NCBI RefSeq assembly: GCF_004054105.1
Contig: NZ_SBLC01000007.1
Coordinates: 1-64,000, forward strand
Direction: 5' to 3'
Length of the DNA stretch: 64,000 bases
Origin: Falsigemmobacter intermedius
GTDB taxonomy: Bacteria > Pseudomonadota > Alphaproteobacteria > Rhodobacterales > Rhodobacteraceae
Shown here: piece after piece, positions 18,633 to 27,712 of the stretch
Position numbering within the stretch: position 1 is the first letter of the stretch
Layout: each line of letters begins with the position of its first letter
Translations under genes and position numbers: made by a program
Notes under the pieces: generated by a model
What the model saw: only the letters and a program-made list of their open reading frames with translations
Database searches by the model: none
Told to the model about the DNA's origin: nothing

Positions 18633-19598
18633 TTGCTCAATCGCTGGACGACGGATAGCGCAAAACTCATCCCGCTGAGTGAGGCCGCACCCCACAGCGC
18701 AGCGCTTTGGATCGATCTGTGCCGCCCCGGCCCGATCGAAGAGCAGGAGATGCAAGCTCTTCTGCCGAAGATCCCCGATCAGGGCGAGATGCGCGATCTC
18801 GAACTCTCTCACCGTTATTACCGGCTGGGTGAAGCGCTCTATATGACCCTGGTTCTGCCGGGCACCGATCACGCCGGTCAGTCCGGACAGCTGAGCCGTC
18901 CCGTCAGCTTTATCCTGACACCGGAGCGGCTGATCACCCTGCGCCATCACGATCCCGCCGCGATCCTGAACCTGCCGCTGCGCACGGACCTGCGGCTGCT
19001 GCCGGACCGGCCTGATCTGCTCTTTCTGACCTTTTGCGAAGAGATCATCGGTCAGATGGCGGATCTTCTCGAGCAGACCGGAGACGATCTGGCCATGGCC
19101 GCGCAGCAGATCTACGCTCAGGACAGCCGCACCATTCCGGCCCATCTGCATGAAGCGCTGCGCCGCATCGGACGCAAGAATGAAACCCTTGCTCAGGTGC
19201 GTGCCGCCCTGATGACACTGACCCGGGCGCTGCGGTTTTTCATGAGCGATCTTGAGGATCAGGGCGTGGTCCCGCCCGAGACCGGGCGCAGCCATGAGGC
19301 CCTGCTGCGCGATATTGATGCGCTCGATCTGCACACCGACAGCCTTGATGCCCGGCTGGGGGTGCTGACTGAGATGACCATCGGGCTGATTGGCCTTGGC
19401 GACAATAAAGTCGCCAAGGCGCAGTCTATGGTGGCCGCACTCTTCCTGCCGCCAACGCTCATCGCCTCGATCTATGGGATGAACTTTGAGCATCTGCCGG
19501 GGCTGTCGCATCCCCATGGCTTCTGGCTCTCGATCGGGGCGATGTTTCTCGCCTCGATCGGAACCTGGATCTTCTTTCGCTGGCGCGGCTGGTTCTAG
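18633..19598 (+). CDS. corA: CorA-type magnesium/cobalt channel
   Basis: A 321-residue CorA, a pentameric Mg2+/Co2+ channel in the inner membrane. The long cytoplasmic N-terminal domain is followed by two C-terminal transmembrane helices with the signature YGMNF between them, and a basic end (FFRWRGWF). I take the TTG at 18633: it has GGGAG seven bases upstream, and MLNRW aligns with the start of E. coli CorA (316 residues). The alternative ATG at 18570 adds 21 residues and would overlap the divergent glycerate kinase start. Its TAG stop interlocks with the stop of the next, convergent gene (CTAG). Confidence 0.9.
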   Translation: MLNRWTTDSAKLIPLSEAAPHSAALWIDLCRPGPIEEQEMQALLPKIPDQGEMRDLELSHRYYRLGEALYMTLVLPGTDHAGQSGQLSRPVSFILTPERLITLRHHDPAAILNLPLRTDLRLLPDRPDLLFLTFCEEIIGQMADLLEQTGDDLAMAAQQIYAQDSRTIPAHLHEALRRIGRKNETLAQVRAALMTLTRALRFFMSDLEDQGVVPPETGRSHEALLRDIDALDLHTDSLDARLGVLTEMTIGLIGLGDNKVAKAQSMVAALFLPPTLIASIYGMNFEHLPGLSHPHGFWLSIGAMFLASIGTWIFFRWRGWF

Positions 19599-20941
19599 AC
19601 CGTGTCGAGATAAAGCTCCGTCTGCTCATCCTCGGTCAGCTCAGCCATATAATGCAGCTCCTGGCGCTTGGTCTGCACATAGTTGCGGATGAGCTCCGCC
19701 GGGAAAATCCGCGCCATCTGCGGCGAGTGCTCAAAGGCATCGATAGCTTCGGCCCAGGTGGCGGGCAGACGGCGCAGCCCTTCGATGGCATAGGCATTGC
19801 CGGTGACATGAGGGGGCGGCTCGACCCCGTCGATGATGCCATTGAGCGCACCGCCGAGGATCGCCGCCAGCATCAGATAGGGGTTCACATCCCCCCCCGC
19901 GACCCGATGCTCAATCCGCCGCGCCGCATGAGAGCCCGAGGGCACCCGCAGCGCCACGGTGCGGTTCTCATAGCCCCAGCAGATCGTCGTGGGCGCATGA
20001 GCATCAGGCACGAGGCGCGCATAGCTGTTGGCATGGGGCGCAAAGACGAGGGCCGCGTCATGCATGGCATCCAGCGAGCCTGCGATGGCGTGGCGCATCA
20101 GCGCCGTGCCTTCAGGACCGCCATTGTCAAAGACATTGCGGCCCTGCTCATCAATCAGGCTGAAATGGGTGTGCAGACCAGAGCCGGAATATTCCGCATA
20201 GGGCTTGGCCATGAAGCTGGCCGCAAAACCGTGACGCCGCGCCAGCCCCTTGACCAGAAGCTTGAAAAGCCAGGCATCATCGGCGGCGCGCAGCGCATCC
20301 TCCTGGTGCATCATATTGATTTCAAACTGCCCCAGACCGGTTTCCGAGATCGCCGTATCGGCGGGAATATCCATCGCCTCGCAGGCGTCATAGAGGTCCG
20401 TGAAGAAGGTATCAAAAGCGTCGAGCGCGCGGATCGACATGGTTTCCGCCGCCTTGCGCCTTTTGCCCGAGCGTGGTGAGGGCGGCACCTGCAGCTTGCG
20501 GCCGCTGTCGTCGATCAGGAAAAACTCAAGCTCGGTGGCAACCACCGGGGTCAGGCCGCGGGCCTTAAATCCTTCAATGACCCGGCGCAAAGCGTGGCGC
20601 GGATCGCCCTCATAGGGGCTGCCGTCTTCGCGAAACATCCAGATCGGCAGCAGGGCGGAGGGGTTTTCGAGCCAGGGCATCGGCATGAAGCCCCGCTCGG
20701 TGGGACGCAGGATCCCGTCTTCATCGCCCTGGTCGAAAACCAGCGGGCTGTCGTCGATGTCTTCGCCCCAGATGTCGAGGTTCATCACCGACATCGGAAA
20801 GCGCGTGCCGTTGCGGATCACATTTTCCGCGAAGCGCGCCGGGATGCGTTTGCCGCGGGCCTGACCGTTCAGGTCTGCCGCGGCGACGCGGATTGTCCTT
20901 ACGGACGGGTGTTTACGCAGCCAATTCTCTAACTCTTTCAT
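19595..20941 (-). CDS. Glutamine-synthetase-family ligase (gamma-glutamylpolyamine synthetase-like)
   Basis: A 448-residue type I-like glutamine synthetase homologue close to PuuA (gamma-glutamylputrescine synthetase) rather than GlnA. Active-site motifs are ETGLGQFEINM, GSGLHTHFSL, NRTVALRVP and RIEHRVAGGDVNPYLMLAA. The adenylylation-site region of GlnA is absent. It overlaps the upstream permease gene by 4 bases (ATGA), so it is the last cistron of the ABC operon. Context suggests it glutamylates the imported substrate (a polyamine, ethanolamine or other amine/amino acid), but no puuB/C/D partners are in the window. Substrate is inferred. Confidence 0.85.
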   Translation of the reverse strand: MKELENWLRKHPSVRTIRVAAADLNGQARGKRIPARFAENVIRNGTRFPMSVMNLDIWGEDIDDSPLVFDQGDEDGILRPTERGFMPMPWLENPSALLPIWMFREDGSPYEGDPRHALRRVIEGFKARGLTPVVATELEFFLIDDSGRKLQVPPSPRSGKRRKAAETMSIRALDAFDTFFTDLYDACEAMDIPADTAISETGLGQFEINMMHQEDALRAADDAWLFKLLVKGLARRHGFAASFMAKPYAEYSGSGLHTHFSLIDEQGRNVFDNGGPEGTALMRHAIAGSLDAMHDAALVFAPHANSYARLVPDAHAPTTICWGYENRTVALRVPSGSHAARRIEHRVAGGDVNPYLMLAAILGGALNGIIDGVEPPPHVTGNAYAIEGLRRLPATWAEAIDAFEHSPQMARIFPAELIRNYVQTKRQELHYMAELTEDEQTELYLDTV

Positions 20942-21789
20942 CGAACAATTTGCGGCCGAATGCGGAGTTTCGGCCGCACCTCCCCTGGCAAATGCCTGTT
21001 AAGCCGCCGGTTCACCGCCCCGAAAAGAGCGATGATCCCCAGAGTCGCCAGCACAAAATAGGCGGCAATAATCGGATAGGCGACAAAGGGGTTAAACGTC
21101 TGCTCCGCAAAGTAGCGGGCATAATAAAGCGCGTCACCGGACTGCTGCCAGGCCGGAAAGCCTGAGAAAAACACCAGCGCGGTGGCGTGGAACAGAAAGA
21201 TGGCCTCATTGGTATAGCTCGGCCAGGCCAGCCGCAGCATGATGGGCCAGGTGATGCGCTTAAAGCGCTTCCAGCCGTGCATGCCGTAGGCATCCGCCGC
21301 CTCGACATCCCCCTTGGGAACCGAGCGCAGCGCGCCGTAGAAAATCTCAGCCGAATAGGCGGTGGTGTTCAGGATCAGCACCAGCAGCGCACCAAGCCAG
21401 GCCCGCGTCAGCCAGCGCGTCTCAACCGTCAGCTCCATAAAGCCAAGGTTCAGCGTACCGGTGAGCTTGGGCAGAAGCTGGAACAGCTCATAGGCGAAGA
21501 AGAACTGAATAAAGAGCGGCGAGCCGCGGAAGACGAAGATAAAGCCCTTCGCCAGCCCCGCCAGCCAGCCGGTTTCGCGCGACCGCGCCACAGCGACCAG
21601 AGTGGCCAGCACGAAGCCGAAGGCCACGGCCATGGCCGCGAAATAGATGTTCCACAGCATGCCCGAGCCGATCAGAACCACCTGATCGCACAGGCTGATA
21701 TCTGCCCCCTTCGGCAGAAGCTGCGCCCCGAAATCCCGGCCAAGCGCGCGCAGGCCGTAATCGGTCAGGCTTTCCCAACAGCTGCGCAT
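20938..21789 (-). CDS. Polar amino acid ABC transporter permease (HisM-like)
   Basis: A 283-residue inner-membrane permease of the His/Glu/Gln/Arg/opine family with about five helices. The EAA loop contains DVEAADAYGMHGWKRFKRITWPIMLRLAWP. FRGSPLFIQFFFAYE is typical of HisM/ArtM. It overlaps the preceding permease by one base and the following ligase by four, indicating one transcript. Confidence 0.9.
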   Translation of the reverse strand: MRSCWESLTDYGLRALGRDFGAQLLPKGADISLCDQVVLIGSGMLWNIYFAAMAVAFGFVLATLVAVARSRETGWLAGLAKGFIFVFRGSPLFIQFFFAYELFQLLPKLTGTLNLGFMELTVETRWLTRAWLGALLVLILNTTAYSAEIFYGALRSVPKGDVEAADAYGMHGWKRFKRITWPIMLRLAWPSYTNEAIFLFHATALVFFSGFPAWQQSGDALYYARYFAEQTFNPFVAYPIIAAYFVLATLGIIALFGAVNRRLNRHLPGEVRPKLRIRPQIVR

Positions 21790-22670
21790 CAGGCACCTGC
21801 CCGGCGAAGTGCTTCGCCCGAAGCCGTGGCCTGGCCCGTCGACAGACGGCGCTGCAGACGCGAGAAGACCTTTTCACTGATTGCCGTGAGCACGAGATAG
21901 AACACCAGAAGTCCGAGGAAATACCACACGCGCCAGTCCGGATGCGCATAGGCGTAAACAGAGGTCTTTGAGCCGCCAAGCTCGCGGGCCCAATAGACGA
22001 TGTCCTTAATGCCCAGCAAAAACAGCAGCGGCGTGGCCTTGATGAGGATCATCCACAGGTTCGACAGCCCCGGCAGCGCATAGACCCACATCTGCGGCAG
22101 GATCACCCGCCGGAAGGCCTGGGCGCGGTTCATGCCATAGGCTTCAGCCGTCTCAACCTGGGCTTTCGGCACGGCGGCCATGGCACCGTGAAGCGTATTG
22201 GCCGCAAAAGCGCCGAAGACCAGCGCAAAGGCCAGCAGCGCCAGGGCAAAGGAATAGGCGTCATGCACAAAGGCGGGCGCAGAAGACTGCGGGATTTTGG
22301 CGGCAGGACAGACCACGAAATCGACGCCGCGCCGGACCGGCTCAGACCAGTCAGAGCAGCGGATCTTGTGGTTCAGATATTCCAGCCCCTGATCGACCGC
22401 CAGCGGCACAAAGAGGAAAAACACCACATCCGGCACACCCCGGACCATGGAGATATAGCCCTTACCAAAGGTCCGGGTCACCGGATTGAGCGAGCGCGCC
22501 ATCAGCGCCCCGCCAAAGCCGAAGAGCAGCGCCGCAGGGGCAGCCAGCGCCAGCAGCAACAGCACCGTCAGCACCGACCAATACATCATCAGATGCGTGC
22601 CGGAGGTCAGATAGCAGCTCAGCCAGACCAGCCCCTCAAGGCTTTTGGGATCCGAGCAGTATTCAAACAT
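21789..22670 (-). CDS. Polar amino acid ABC transporter permease (HisQ-like)
   Basis: A 293-residue permease pairing with the HisM-like subunit. The family signature VRGVPDVVFFLF and the EAA loop VETAEAYGMNRAQAFRRVILPQMWVYALPG are visible. An unusually long segment between the first helices (about residues 90-130, with three cysteines around QGLEYLNHKIRCSDW and VVCPAAK) is typical of HisQ-like alphaproteobacterial members. It is preceded by an intercistronic hairpin. Confidence 0.9.
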   Translation of the reverse strand: MFEYCSDPKSLEGLVWLSCYLTSGTHLMMYWSVLTVLLLLALAAPAALLFGFGGALMARSLNPVTRTFGKGYISMVRGVPDVVFFLFVPLAVDQGLEYLNHKIRCSDWSEPVRRGVDFVVCPAAKIPQSSAPAFVHDAYSFALALLAFALVFGAFAANTLHGAMAAVPKAQVETAEAYGMNRAQAFRRVILPQMWVYALPGLSNLWMILIKATPLLFLLGIKDIVYWARELGGSKTSVYAYAHPDWRVWYFLGLLVFYLVLTAISEKVFSRLQRRLSTGQATASGEALRRAGA

Positions 22671-22773
22671 CTCTCACCCCCGGGGTAACAGGCAATACCC
22701 CCGCGCCCGGAGGCGGGAGGTCAACATCCGGGAGGGTGTGAGACAAAGAATACATGAGCAAAGTCCGGTCAGC

Positions 22774-22800
22774 CTTCGGGCGGCTGAGCGCCGCCCGAAG
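22774..22800 (-). terminator. Intercistronic hairpin between binding-protein and permease genes
   Basis: A perfect 11-bp stem (22774-22784 with 22790-22800) directly after the binding-protein stop codon, without a T-run on the minus strand. Such hairpins usually stabilise or partly terminate the message so that binding protein exceeds permease. Confidence 0.65.
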
Positions 22801-22807
22801 CAGGGGA

Positions 22808-23530
22808 TCAGAAGGTATTGGCTTCGTCGCCAAACCATTTCTTGATGAGAACGTTCAGCGAGCCGTCAGCCTTCATGCTGTCGATCGCCTTGTCGAATTT
22901 GCCCTTCAGCTCGTCATCCGATTTGCGAAAGCCGATGCCGATGCCTTCGCCAAGCGGGATATCCTCGCCGACCCAGACCAGTTCGCCGTTGGATTCGTTC
23001 ACGATCGGCACGAGGAAGTCTTTGTCCGCCAGCGCGGCGTCAGCCTCGCCGTTGCGGACCGCCGCCACGGTCTCATCGGGGGTCGCAAACTCCAGCAGGG
23101 TCGCGCCGGTGGTGGCGACATGGCTGGCCTGAATGGTGCCGGTCTGCGCGGCGATGACGCCCTTCAGATCCGCATCCGCGCTCAGCGCGGCAAAGGCCGA
23201 AGCCGAAGGCGGGAAGTAAGCTTGGCTGAAATTCAGCACGGCCTTGCGCTCTTCGGTGATCGACATGCCGGCCAGGATGGTGTCGTAGTTGCCGGCGGTC
23301 AGGTTCGGGATGATGGAGTCCCAATCCGTGCTGACCCAGGTGCAGGTCAGCTCAGCGCGTTTGCACAGCTCATCGCCAAGCTCGCGCTCAAAGCCGTCAA
23401 CCTCACCTTTGTCGTTGATCATGTTGTAGGGAGGGTAGGCACCCTCCGTGCCCATGCGCACAGTCTGCTGCGCAAAAGCCGTCGTGGCCGACAGCGCCAG
23501 AACGCCGAGTGTCAGTGCAAGTTTTTTCAT
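22808..23530 (-). CDS. Periplasmic amino-acid-binding protein (ArgT/HisJ family)
   Basis: A 240-residue family 3 solute-binding protein. The signal peptide MKKLALTLGVLALSATTAFA is followed by VRMGTEGAYPPYNMINDKG, GFERELGDELCKRA, DWDSIIPNLTAGNYDTILAGMSITEERK, the standard features of Lys/Arg/Orn/His or opine binders. Two Cys (in ELCKRAELTC) may form a disulfide. It is the second cistron of the operon. The ligand cannot be read from sequence alone. Confidence 0.9.
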   Translation of the reverse strand: MKKLALTLGVLALSATTAFAQQTVRMGTEGAYPPYNMINDKGEVDGFERELGDELCKRAELTCTWVSTDWDSIIPNLTAGNYDTILAGMSITEERKAVLNFSQAYFPPSASAFAALSADADLKGVIAAQTGTIQASHVATTGATLLEFATPDETVAAVRNGEADAALADKDFLVPIVNESNGELVWVGEDIPLGEGIGIGFRKSDDELKGKFDKAIDSMKADGSLNVLIKKWFGDEANTF

Positions 23531-23570
23531 TCCATCCTCATAATGCTAAACCGCTTCACTCGCGAAACTC

Positions 23571-24362
23571 TCAGTGACCGGAGGTCGCTGACAGGAACTG
23601 CCGCAGCCGGGCTGATTTCGGCGCACCAAAAAGCTCCGCCGGGCTGCCTTCTTCTTCAATCAGACCCTGATGCAGGAAGATGACATGATCCGAGACATCG
23701 GCGGCCATCTTCATATCATGGGTCACAATAATCATCGTACGGCCCTCATCGGCGAGGGCTTTGATCACCCGGACAACTTCCTGCTCAAGCTCAGGGTCCA
23801 GCGCCGAAGTGGGTTCGTCAAACAAAATCGCTTTCGGCTCCATGCAAAGCGCGCGGGCGATGGCGGCGCGCTGCTGCTGGCCGCCCGAAAGCTGCGCGGG
23901 CCAGGCATCCGCCTTATCGGCAATGCCAACCTTGGCCAGATATTCGCGGGCCTTCCCCTCAACCTCAGCCTTGTCGCGGCCAAGCACGGTGACGGGTGCT
24001 TCCATGACGTTTTGCAAAATGGTCAGATGCGACCAGAGGTTGAACTGCTGAAACACCATCGACAGACGGGTGCGGATGTCGCGGACCTGCGACTTATCGG
24101 CCGGGTGACGCGCCATGCCCTGCCCCTTCCAGCGCACGGGCTGCCCTTCAAAGAGGATCTCGCCCTGCTGGCTGTCCTCCAGAAGGTTACAACAGCGCAG
24201 GAGCGTGGATTTCCCCGATCCCGAGGAGCCGATCAGCGAGATCACGTGACCGCGCGGTGCGACCAGATCGACGCCTTTGATCACTTCATTCGCACCATAG
24301 GCCTTATGCAGACCACGGATTTCGATCACCGGAGAAGACGTCACGATCTGTCCTGTTAGCAA
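23571..24362 (-). CDS. Polar amino acid ABC transporter ATPase (HisP-like)
   Basis: A 263-residue ABC ATPase: Walker A GSSGSGKST, Q-loop FQQFNLWSHLT, signature LSGGQQQR, Walker B ILFDEPTSALD, H-loop VTHD. Loop residues before RTRLSMVFQ match HisP/OccP. It is the first gene of the leftward operon ATPase - binding protein - two permeases - gamma-glutamyl ligase. Confidence 0.93.
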   Translation of the reverse strand: MLTGQIVTSSPVIEIRGLHKAYGANEVIKGVDLVAPRGHVISLIGSSGSGKSTLLRCCNLLEDSQQGEILFEGQPVRWKGQGMARHPADKSQVRDIRTRLSMVFQQFNLWSHLTILQNVMEAPVTVLGRDKAEVEGKAREYLAKVGIADKADAWPAQLSGGQQQRAAIARALCMEPKAILFDEPTSALDPELEQEVVRVIKALADEGRTMIIVTHDMKMAADVSDHVIFLHQGLIEEEGSPAELFGAPKSARLRQFLSATSGH

Positions 24363-24485
24363 ATGTTTCGCCGATTAAAGGCGGGGGGCGGGCACATTGC
24401 AACGCGGTTTCCCGCGTCAACCGGTCAGAATGCCCGGAAACACGGCAGATCGCACAATTTGCCGCAGCCCCGCCACCCTAAAATG

Positions 24486-24929
24486 TCAGTTTTCTGCGCG
24501 CAGCGCCCTCTGCCGGGCAATACCGGAGTCGACATCGGTGACGCCCAGAAGCGACACGACCAAACGCATAAGGCGATCTTCCGAGGCGTCACGCCCGCCA
24601 TCGGCGAGAGCCACAGACCAGAGGGCTTCAACCAGCGCCAGCCGCTCTTCGGGTGCCACCGCCTCTTTGAGGGCGCGGGTGAAACGCACGGTATCCGGGG
24701 CCTCTGCTTCCAGGCCCTCTGCCTCCTGACGAAGGGCGCCGGCACCGCTGCTGCTCAGACCTTCGCGGGACATCATCACGCGGTCGATCCGGGCCTTCTC
24801 CGTTTCGGCATATTCCCCGTCCGAGCGCGCAATCCGCACCAGCAGCGCGGCCAGTGCCAGAGTTGCATCTTTATGCCCGACCGGTGCAGGGGCCGGCGCA
24901 AGCAGGCGGCGCAGAAATGCAGAGACCAT
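24486..24929 (-). CDS. TerB-family protein
   Basis: A 147-residue single-domain helical protein of the TerB/DjlA-N-like fold. The two acidic, possibly metal-binding helix starts typical of the family are IARSDGEYAETEKARID and VALADGGRDASEDRLM. TerB domains occur in tellurite resistance systems but also in many unrelated contexts; no other ter gene is near, so tellurite resistance is not implied. A second family member lies at 31653-32075. Confidence 0.75.
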   Translation of the reverse strand: MVSAFLRRLLAPAPAPVGHKDATLALAALLVRIARSDGEYAETEKARIDRVMMSREGLSSSGAGALRQEAEGLEAEAPDTVRFTRALKEAVAPEERLALVEALWSVALADGGRDASEDRLMRLVVSLLGVTDVDSGIARQRALRAEN

Positions 24930-24959
24930 ATCCGTCCTTTCTGAGAAAGCCGGGCAGGA

Positions 24960-25253
24960 TCAGCCCGCCCAGCCCTCAATGATAATCAGATCGCCCGTCG
25001 AGCAGGGCTCGCGCAGCGATTTGGCATGTTGATATTCGGGGCTGTCATAGCAGGCCCGGGCGGTAGCGAGATCGGGAAACTCAATCACCACCGTGCGCGC
25101 GCGGACCTGACCTTCACGCTGCTCAAAGGGGCCGCCACGCACCAGAAATTTCGCCCCGTATTTGGTGAAAGCTTCTGCATTGGCCGCGCGATAGGCCTCA
25201 TAGGCCTGCGGATCCGTCACATCGACATGGGCAACCCAATAGGCTTTGGTCAT
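24960..25253 (-). CDS. DUF1330 family protein
   Basis: A 97-residue ferredoxin-like dimeric alpha-beta barrel domain: MTKAYWVAHVDVTDPQAYEAY, then KFLVRGG, VVIEFPDLATARACYDSPEYQ and a C-terminal IIIEGW. Function of this family is unknown. Its start overlaps the rlmJ stop by four bases (ATGA), so the two are co-translated. Confidence 0.88.
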   Translation of the reverse strand: MTKAYWVAHVDVTDPQAYEAYRAANAEAFTKYGAKFLVRGGPFEQREGQVRARTVVIEFPDLATARACYDSPEYQHAKSLREPCSTGDLIIIEGWAG

Positions 25254-26059
25254 CTGCGTTTCCTCCCCGAAACCGGCGCGCTCTGCGCCTTGGCAAATCT
25301 CTCTGTGATGCGGGCCGCCTCATCGGCCAGACCCGGCGGCGGGTTCAGCACGAACATGCCCGAGCCCTCCATCCGATGCCCCTCACGCGCGGGCGGAAAG
25401 CGCACTTCATGGCGCAGCGCACCGGGGTGTGCCGCCGACAGCGCCGCCAGCATCTCAAGATGCGCGCCCCCCGTCAGCAGCGGATACCAAAGCGCAATGA
25501 TGCCCTCGGGCCATTTCCGCGCGAAGCCTGCGATCAGACCCGGCAGACGGGTGTAATCCTCCTTCACCTCATAAGAGGGGTCGATCATCATCACCCCGCG
25601 CTTCGGCGACGGCGGGCAGATGCGGCTGGCCATCGAGAAGCCATCCTCGCGGTAAACCTCTGCCGCGAAATCCGCCATCACCTCTTCCAGAGCCGCATGC
25701 TCTTTGGGGTGCAGTTCCGCCAGCGCCATCCGGTCATGCTGCCCGAGCAGCAGCCCCGCAATCACCGGCGAGCCGGGATAGGCATCCCGCCCGGCCGCCT
25801 CCCGCACGATCCGCAGACAGCGCCGCCAGGGATGGTCTTCCGGGAAAGCCCGCTCCAGCTTTTGCACACCGCTGGCGGCTTCGGCGGTTTTCACCGCCTC
25901 CCGCGCATTCAGCGCATAAAGCCCGCGCCCCGAGTGCGTCTCAAGATAGCTGAGCGACTTGCCTTCCGAGACAAGCGCATCCAGAAGCCAGGCCAGAAGA
26001 GCGTGCTTCTGGACATCTGCGGCATTCCCGGCGTGATAGATATGCTGATAGGATAACAT
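25250..26059 (-). CDS. rlmJ: 23S rRNA (adenine2030-N6)-methyltransferase RlmJ
   Basis: A 269-residue SAM-dependent methyltransferase modifying A2030 of 23S rRNA. The start MLSYQHIYHAGNAADVQKH is diagnostic for RlmJ. The THSGRGLY SAM loop and the catalytic DPSYE (Asp160-Tyr163, a variant of DPPY with Ser in place of the second Pro) are present. Length matches E. coli (280). It overlaps the DUF1330 gene downstream. Confidence 0.92.
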   Translation of the reverse strand: MLSYQHIYHAGNAADVQKHALLAWLLDALVSEGKSLSYLETHSGRGLYALNAREAVKTAEAASGVQKLERAFPEDHPWRRCLRIVREAAGRDAYPGSPVIAGLLLGQHDRMALAELHPKEHAALEEVMADFAAEVYREDGFSMASRICPPSPKRGVMMIDPSYEVKEDYTRLPGLIAGFARKWPEGIIALWYPLLTGGAHLEMLAALSAAHPGALRHEVRFPPAREGHRMEGSGMFVLNPPPGLADEAARITERFAKAQSAPVSGRKRR

Positions 26060-26122
26060 GCCACTGGCTTAGCGCCTGATGGACCGGCAAACAAGCAACG
26101 ACCGGGTGAGGAAGAAGGCGAT

Positions 26123-26731
26123 ATGAGCGAGACACCAATGACGCGGATCCAGCTGGAGAACCGCCGCCGTATCATGGAGGGCGCGCTTGAGGTTTTCTCG
26201 GTTGAGGGCTTTCGCGGTGCCACGCTCGATCAGATTTCGGCAGCCTCCGGCCTCTCAAAGCCCAATCTTCTCTATTACTTCCCCTCCAAGGAAGCGATCT
26301 ACACCCGGCTTCTGACCGATCTGCTGGAAAGCTGGCTGCAGCCTCTGGAGGAGATGAGCCCGGAAGGCGAGCCCCTCGACGAAGTGCTGCGCTATGTGCA
26401 GCGCAAACTCGATATGAGCCGAGATATGCCGCGTGAAAGCCGCCTCTTTGCCAATGAGATGCTGCGCGGCGCACCGCAGATCTCAGAGGTGCTGAGCGGG
26501 CGCCTGCGCGATCTGGTCGGGGCACGCGCCGCCCTTCTCAGCCACTGGATGGCAGAGGGGCGCCTGAAACAGACGCCCCCCGATCATCTCATCATCTCGA
26601 TCTGGGCGCTGACCCAGCACTACGCCGATTTCGAGGTCCAGGTCCGGGCCGTCTTAGGCCCCGACCGCGACCCCTACCCGGAAGCTGCAGACTATCTCTC
26701 AGCGCTCTTTCGCAACCTTCTCGCCCCCTGA
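26123..26731 (+). CDS. TetR-family regulator, RutR-like
   Basis: A 202-residue repressor. The N-terminal HTH spans about residues 14-60 (GFRGATLDQISAASGLSKPNLLYYFPSKEAIY). The ligand domain shows SRLFANEMLRGAP and IWALTQHYADF, both hallmarks of the RutR/YcdC C-terminal domain that binds uracil or related ligands in E. coli. No rut operon is in the window. Its stop abuts the stop of a luciferase-like monooxygenase gene (TGATCA). Confidence 0.85.
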   Translation: MSETPMTRIQLENRRRIMEGALEVFSVEGFRGATLDQISAASGLSKPNLLYYFPSKEAIYTRLLTDLLESWLQPLEEMSPEGEPLDEVLRYVQRKLDMSRDMPRESRLFANEMLRGAPQISEVLSGRLRDLVGARAALLSHWMAEGRLKQTPPDHLIISIWALTQHYADFEVQVRAVLGPDRDPYPEAADYLSALFRNLLAP

Positions 26732-27712
26732 TCAGAGGCTCTCCATGACCTCAGCGGTCAGGGTGTAGCTGTATTTGCGCGCCTCATGGTCATAGATCTG
26801 GCTGGCGAAGATGATCTCATCAGGCTGCAGCTCTGCCGTCAGCCGCAGGATCTCGGAGCGCACGGTGTCGCGGCTGCCGGTCGCCGAACAGGCCAGCGCC
26901 TGATTGACGCCTGCCATGATGCTCTTCGGGATCAGCTCTTCGATGTTATGCACGGGGGGCTGCATCTTTCCCGGGCGTCCCAGCCGCAGGTTGGCAAAGG
27001 TCTGCTGCATGGAGCTGCGCAGGAAGCGGGCCTCTTCATCGGTATCGGCCGCAAAAACGCCCATGCCGATCTGCACATAGGGCTGATCGAGCCACTGCGA
27101 GGGGCGGAACTGCTCCCGATAGGTCCGCACCGCCTGATGCAGGTAATCGGGCGCAAAATGGCTGGCAAAGCCATAGGGCAGCCCCAGATAGGCCGCAAGC
27201 TGCGCCCCGAAGAGCGACGAGCCAAGGATCCAGACCGGGACATGGGTCCCCTCGCCCGGCCAGGCATGCACCACGCCTTCATTGTCATCGCCTAAGTAGC
27301 CCAGCAGCTCAACAACGTCTTCCGGGAAACTGTCGGCCGCGCGCGAATAGCGCCGCAAAGCCTGAGCCGTGGCCCCGTCGGTACCCGGCGCACGGCCAAG
27401 CCCCAGATCGATGCGCCCGGGATAAAGCGTCTCCAGGGTGCCAAAAGCTTCCGCCACCTGCAAAGGCGCATGGTTGGGCAGCATGATGCCGCCCGCGCCG
27501 ACCCGGATGCTCTTCGTCTGCCCGGCGACATGGCCGATCACCACCGCCGTCGCAGCAGAGGCGATCCCGGCCATATTGTGATGCTCTGCCAGCCAGAAGC
27601 GGGTGTAGCCCAGCGCCTCCGCATGCTGCGCCAGATCAACCGAGTGCTTCAGCGCCTCTGCCGGAGTGCAGTTTTCCGGCACCGGCGCGAGATCAAGAAC
27701 CGAATATTTCAT
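26732..27712 (-). CDS. Luciferase-like flavin monooxygenase (YhbW-type)
   Basis: A 326-residue LLM-class protein with the single-component FMN-dependent layout: [79 protein letters not shown]. That pattern is the YhbW/MsnO8 subgroup rather than RutA or alkanesulfonate monooxygenase. Substrate unknown. It overlaps the upstream peptidase gene by four bases, so they form a two-gene operon. Confidence 0.88.
   Translation of the reverse strand: MKYSVLDLAPVPENCTPAEALKHSVDLAQHAEALGYTRFWLAEHHNMAGIASAATAVVIGHVAGQTKSIRVGAGGIMLPNHAPLQVAEAFGTLETLYPGRIDLGLGRAPGTDGATAQALRRYSRAADSFPEDVVELLGYLGDDNEGVVHAWPGEGTHVPVWILGSSLFGAQLAAYLGLPYGFASHFAPDYLHQAVRTYREQFRPSQWLDQPYVQIGMGVFAADTDEEARFLRSSMQQTFANLRLGRPGKMQPPVHNIEELIPKSIMAGVNQALACSATGSRDTVRSEILRLTAELQPDEIIFASQIYDHEARKYSYTLTAEVMESL

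Noticed and set aside
26123-27712. A pyrimidine (rut) utilisation operon.
   Set aside because: The LLM protein is YhbW-type rather than RutA, and rutB-G are absent.
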